Below are positions 61,387-64,000 of a stretch of DNA of 64,000 nucleotides, in pieces. The notes under the pieces are model-generated. The model was not told the origin of the DNA, made no database searches, and saw only the letters and a list, made by a program, of their open reading frames with translations. Made by a program: the position numbers and the translations under genes. Origin of the DNA: Paenibacillus sp. FSL R7-0337 (GTDB taxonomy: Bacteria; Bacillota; Bacilli; Paenibacillales; Paenibacillaceae); the NCBI RefSeq assembly GCF_037969875.1, contig NZ_CP150218.1:2852001-2916000 (forward strand). The letters run 5' to 3'. Positions within the stretch are counted from its first letter, which is position 1, and every line of letters starts with the position of its first letter.

Positions 61387-61509
61387 TAGAATACTCTGTT
61401 TAACGCCAAATTCCGTTCCGCATGAATTCTTTACTTCTGGATGGGGATTTGATTACAATACAGTAGGAGAGGCATGTAGCCTGTCAGCCTAATCCTCAGG
61501 AGGGACATC

Positions 61510-62064
61510 ATGAACGATTTAGAGGGGCTTCTGCCCGAGCAAATAGAGAAAATCAGCAAGGCCCGTGAACGGGTAATCGATTCTATCGGTAAAAATATGG
61601 ATTTATACGGCATCACCTTGTCCATCGGGCATTTATACGGTTATATGTACTTTAATGAGGGCCCGGTTACACTGGATGAGCTAAGCCGCACCATGGGCAT
61701 GAGCAAGACCTCCATGAGTACTGGAGTCCGTACACTGCTTGATTTGAAGATGATCGATAAAGTCTGGGGCAAAGGTACCCGCAAGGATCTGTTCGAGGTG
61801 GTTCCCGACTGGCATCAGAACTTCAGCGATTACTTCTCTATTAAATGGAGAAAAGCAGTGGAAGGGAATATGACCGCCCTGAACAAATCGCTCGCCGAAA
61901 TCCGGCAGATGCAAACCGATTATGCGGACGAGCCGGACCTCTCTCGCCTGCTCCACACCGACGAGATCAAGATTGAGGAAGCCATTAAATATTACCGCTG
62001 GCTGCTGAAGCTGATCGAGTCGCTTGAGACCGGCAAGATCTTTGAATTAATCCCTAAAGAATAA
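61510..62064 (+). CDS. GbsR/OpcR-type MarR-family regulator
   Basis: This 184-residue protein has a winged helix-turn-helix of the GbsR family (TLDELSRTMGMSKTSMSTGV) and C-terminal helices with the conserved DLFEVVPDWHQNF segment. In B. subtilis GbsR and OpcR bind choline and repress betaine-synthesis and opuB/opuC transport genes. Divergence from opuA here makes opuA its probable target (inference). The start follows AGGAGGGAC. Confidence 0.88.
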   Translation: MNDLEGLLPEQIEKISKARERVIDSIGKNMDLYGITLSIGHLYGYMYFNEGPVTLDELSRTMGMSKTSMSTGVRTLLDLKMIDKVWGKGTRKDLFEVVPDWHQNFSDYFSIKWRKAVEGNMTALNKSLAEIRQMQTDYADEPDLSRLLHTDEIKIEEAIKYYRWLLKLIESLETGKIFELIPKE

Positions 62065-62102
62065 TATCAGCTATAGGCGTTCAAACTATTCTGCTCAAGC
62101 TG

Positions 62103-62152
62103 AAAAGGCTGTCACCAAAAGCCATGTTATGGCGCTTGGGACAGCTTTTTAT
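62103..62152 (+). terminator. Terminator of the GbsR-type gene
   Basis: AAGGCTGTC and GGACAGCTT form the stem, and CTTTTTAT follows. Confidence 0.75.
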
Positions 62153-62283
62153 TTGGTGCGGGATCAACGTGGACACTTGGGTGGACGCTGCGTGAACGGA
62201 CCGTTGTTCCGATCGCTGGCTACCGCTGCCGCTTCTCCATAATCGTTCCATTCACTCCGCTGTTTATACCGGATAAATGAGAT

Positions 62284-62430
62284 TACCTGCACGCTGGCAA
62301 ATGTATGTTGTTTTCCGCATACATTCGGGCCAGCGCCTGCGTTTGAGCACAATGTGTGCTGTTTTCCGCATACATTTGTGCCATCACCTGCGTGCCAGCC
62401 CAATGTATACTGTTTTTCACATACATTGGG
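62284..62430 (+). repeat. Three tandem copies of the 51-bp hairpin repeat (locus B)
   Basis: ATGTATG-type half-sites start at 62301, 62352 and 62403, exactly 51 bp apart, each with a hairpin like AATGTATG..CATACATT and a CCTGCG-type GC-rich half. Same orientation as locus A at 34991-35092. Confidence 0.88.
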
Positions 62431-62476
62431 CCCATATGATGCTCTGCTAGGAAACTATATTTTCCATACAAGTATC

Positions 62477-62518
62477 AAAACGGCCGCGATCCTTGAATTC
62501 AAGGATTACGGCCGTTTA
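62477..62518 (-). terminator. Terminator of the CBM protein gene
   Basis: AAACGGCCG..ATCCTTGAATTCAAGGAT..CGGCCGTTT is a strong hairpin with a T run on the minus strand. Confidence 0.85.
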
Positions 62519-62581
62519 CGCATGCTGACGTGCTGTCACCGGCTCTTATACCACCGCTAAGTCACGCCATATCTCGTTACC

Positions 62582-64000
62582 TTACCGGTTCTCCACCAGA
62601 CTCACATCATCAATATAGATATGATTGCCTGCCTCGATAGCGGCATTCGTCTCTGCACTGTTGCCGGGATTCAGCCCCAGCAAAAAGACCAGATGAACAC
62701 CTGCATCCGTTCCGCCGTTCATGGTAAAGGTGTAGCTGAAGCGCTGTATTTCGCCAGTCAAGGCGGCAGCGGTTGTCTGCAAATATTTCGTGTAATCCCC
62801 TCCGAAATGCTCGACTGCTACTTCAATCTGCCGGTTGATATCCGAACGTGCGCTGAAGTTCAAGGTATAACTTTTACCCTGAGTAAGCTTCAGATCCCTG
62901 TAGTCTACCTGGGCGGCGTAGTTAGCAGATCCAGTGAAGGCCAGTGACACCTCAAGCTCCCCATTCTGGACTGCGGTATTTCCGGCACCTTCGAAGTACT
63001 GGGTCCAGCCCTTAAGAGCCGGCTGCGCATCGAATGTGCCGTTATCCAGTGTGCCGCTGGCAGGCTCTGTGTCCGGTCCGCCCGTTACCTTCCTAAGCAC
63101 GATATCATCAAAAGAAATCGTATGCGCCGTATGGTTCGCCGTCTTATCCTCACCCTGCGTCGCGCCGATCAGATAATTCAGCTTCAGCGGATTGTCGTTC
63201 GTCACACTGAACTGTGTGCTGTAAGTCGCCCATGTGGCTGTAATGTCGAACTTCGCCTGAGCCGCCTGGGCAGAGGTTCCGCTGTACTCTACGACAATCT
63301 GCCGCGGAACCGTAGATTTCGCCTTGAAGCTCAGCTCATAAGTCTTGCCTGCCTCAAGCAGAATCTTCTCCTGATAGAGCTGGGTATGCCAGGCTTGTGA
63401 CCCGGCCGCTGTAATCTGCACCTCGGCTATCCCGTCTGCCACCTGAAAGGACGAAGCTCCGCCCTCACCGGACCACGTGGACCAGCCTGAGCTGCCGCTG
63501 GTGAATGATCCGTTGACAACCAGATTGTTATCATTCGCCAGTATCGTCTGAACCACACTAGCGTTGACATACCCTTCGGCTTCCACGGTAATGATATAGC
63601 TTCCCTCTGCCGGGAAAGCAGCAGACTGAATTATGATTGCTCCCGGTTGTACATGATACAGCTCTGCTGGAATCGTGACGCCGTTCACTTTAACGGACTT
63701 AATGCTGCCGGACCACTCTGCTTTCTGGATGAAGGTCAACTCAATCGGCTGTGATACCCGGTTGGCCGTGGAATCTGCGAGCAGCTCCTGCGGCTTCGCC
63801 GGGGCGTCCTTGATCTCAAATTTCACATTATCGATCACAATATCATGACTCTGTGGAACGCTCACACCGCCTACCTTGCCAAGCAGGAATTTCAATGACA
63901 GCGTGTCATTTGTACCCTGCCGGAATTCGAACCGGTAATGCTTCATCTCTGGTGTCAGCTCCACCGGCTTATCAATGGAAGGGGAATAACTCGCATTCTC
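62582..64000 (-). CDS. Partial secreted multi-CBM protein (C-terminal part)
   Basis: The reading frame is open to the window edge, so the start lies beyond 64000. Present are at least three CBM4/9-like (jelly-roll) modules of about 130-150 residues, each with motifs such as NLVVNGSFTSGSSGW..AGKTYELSFKAKS and IYIDDVSL, plus a cell-surface-type connecting module (IKSVKVNGVTIPAELYHV). These bind carbohydrate chains, and the missing N-terminal part is probably a glycoside hydrolase such as a beta-glucanase (inference). A terminator follows the stop. Confidence 0.8.
   Translation of the reverse strand, partial: ENASYSPSIDKPVELTPEMKHYRFEFRQGTNDTLSLKFLLGKVGGVSVPQSHDIVIDNVKFEIKDAPAKPQELLADSTANRVSQPIELTFIQKAEWSGSIKSVKVNGVTIPAELYHVQPGAIIIQSAAFPAEGSYIITVEAEGYVNASVVQTILANDNNLVVNGSFTSGSSGWSTWSGEGGASSFQVADGIAEVQITAAGSQAWHTQLYQEKILLEAGKTYELSFKAKSTVPRQIVVEYSGTSAQAAQAKFDITATWATYSTQFSVTNDNPLKLNYLIGATQGEDKTANHTAHTISFDDIVLRKVTGGPDTEPASGTLDNGTFDAQPALKGWTQYFEGAGNTAVQNGELEVSLAFTGSANYAAQVDYRDLKLTQGKSYTLNFSARSDINRQIEVAVEHFGGDYTKYLQTTAAALTGEIQRFSYTFTMNGGTDAGVHLVFLLGLNPGNSAETNAAIEAGNHIYIDDVSLVENR

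Noticed and set aside
62283..62471. Minus-strand frame with repeated MYAEN-type units
   Set aside because: It simply translates the 51-bp DNA repeat. No ribosome site or independent support.
1..64000. tRNA, rRNA or transposase genes
   Set aside because: No cloverleaf, rRNA segment or DDE/serine recombinase was recognised by eye; a covariance-model search would settle tRNAs.

Overview
This 64 kb window looks like chromosomal DNA of a Paenibacillus or close relative: an endospore-forming, aerobic member of the Bacillota with moderately high GC. The evidence is an alpha/beta-type spore SASP gene behind a good sigma-G promoter, the sporulation proteins YlbJ and YunB, a SAM-I riboswitch before metNIQ, a tRNA-Trp T-box before trpS, and Bacillus-type neighbourhoods (yuzB/yutI, yutD-lipA-lytH). 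No tRNA, rRNA, CRISPR array, prophage or insertion-sequence transposase was seen. The last gene runs off the right edge.

Layout. 0-3.7 kb: yuzB/yutI and the riboswitch-controlled methionine transporter metNIQ. 3.7-7.7 kb: heme A synthase ctaA, a UbiD-family decarboxylase, a HEPN-domain protein and a thioredoxin-like gene. 7.8-16.9 kb: a long minus-strand envelope block with a MurJ/SpoVB-type flippase, DUF456, a HAD phosphatase, two tandem class B penicillin-binding proteins, a membrane transglutaminase-like protein and a small membrane protein. 17-29.3 kb: housekeeping genes, namely an MFS transporter, a Toprim protein, sco-ctaB (completing heme A/oxidase assembly), a YdjM/YfhP-like hydrolase, trpS, an aldose epimerase, SASP, pepF, yycC, DUF2225 and a truncated globin. 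29.5-41.7 kb: ylbJ, nadK, a stalk-domain protein, a CtpA-type protease, yutD, lipA, lytH, and a GH13 enzyme divergent from a LacI-type regulator.

42.6-55.9 kb is the unusual part. Two paralogous secreted-structural-like proteins and a protein with eight 27-residue Thr/Ser/Gly-rich repeats, all starting Met-Pro-Asn, sit next to two arrays of GT2-type glycosyltransferases: three large GT2-TPR proteins on the plus strand, and a GT2 enzyme, a TPR-like protein and a two-domain GT-like protein on the minus strand. The minus array has a sigma-E-like promoter. The paralogous pair has a sigma-K-like box. The repeat gene and the first glycosyltransferase share a nearly identical 21-22 bp upstream element. 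Sporulation gene yunB follows directly. I infer a sporulation-time (spore surface or mother-cell) protein-glycosylation locus. No function has been shown.

56-64 kb: yunB, a TVP38/DedA-like membrane protein, the glycine-betaine ABC transporter opuA with a divergent GbsR-type regulator, and the C-terminal part of a large secreted protein with CBM-like modules.

Several intergenic regions carry structured repeats: a 51-bp hairpin repeat at two loci 27 kb apart, a 159-bp nested palindrome upstream of yutD, an A-rich tandem repeat, and a TTGTAC-type repeat before the third glycosyltransferase.
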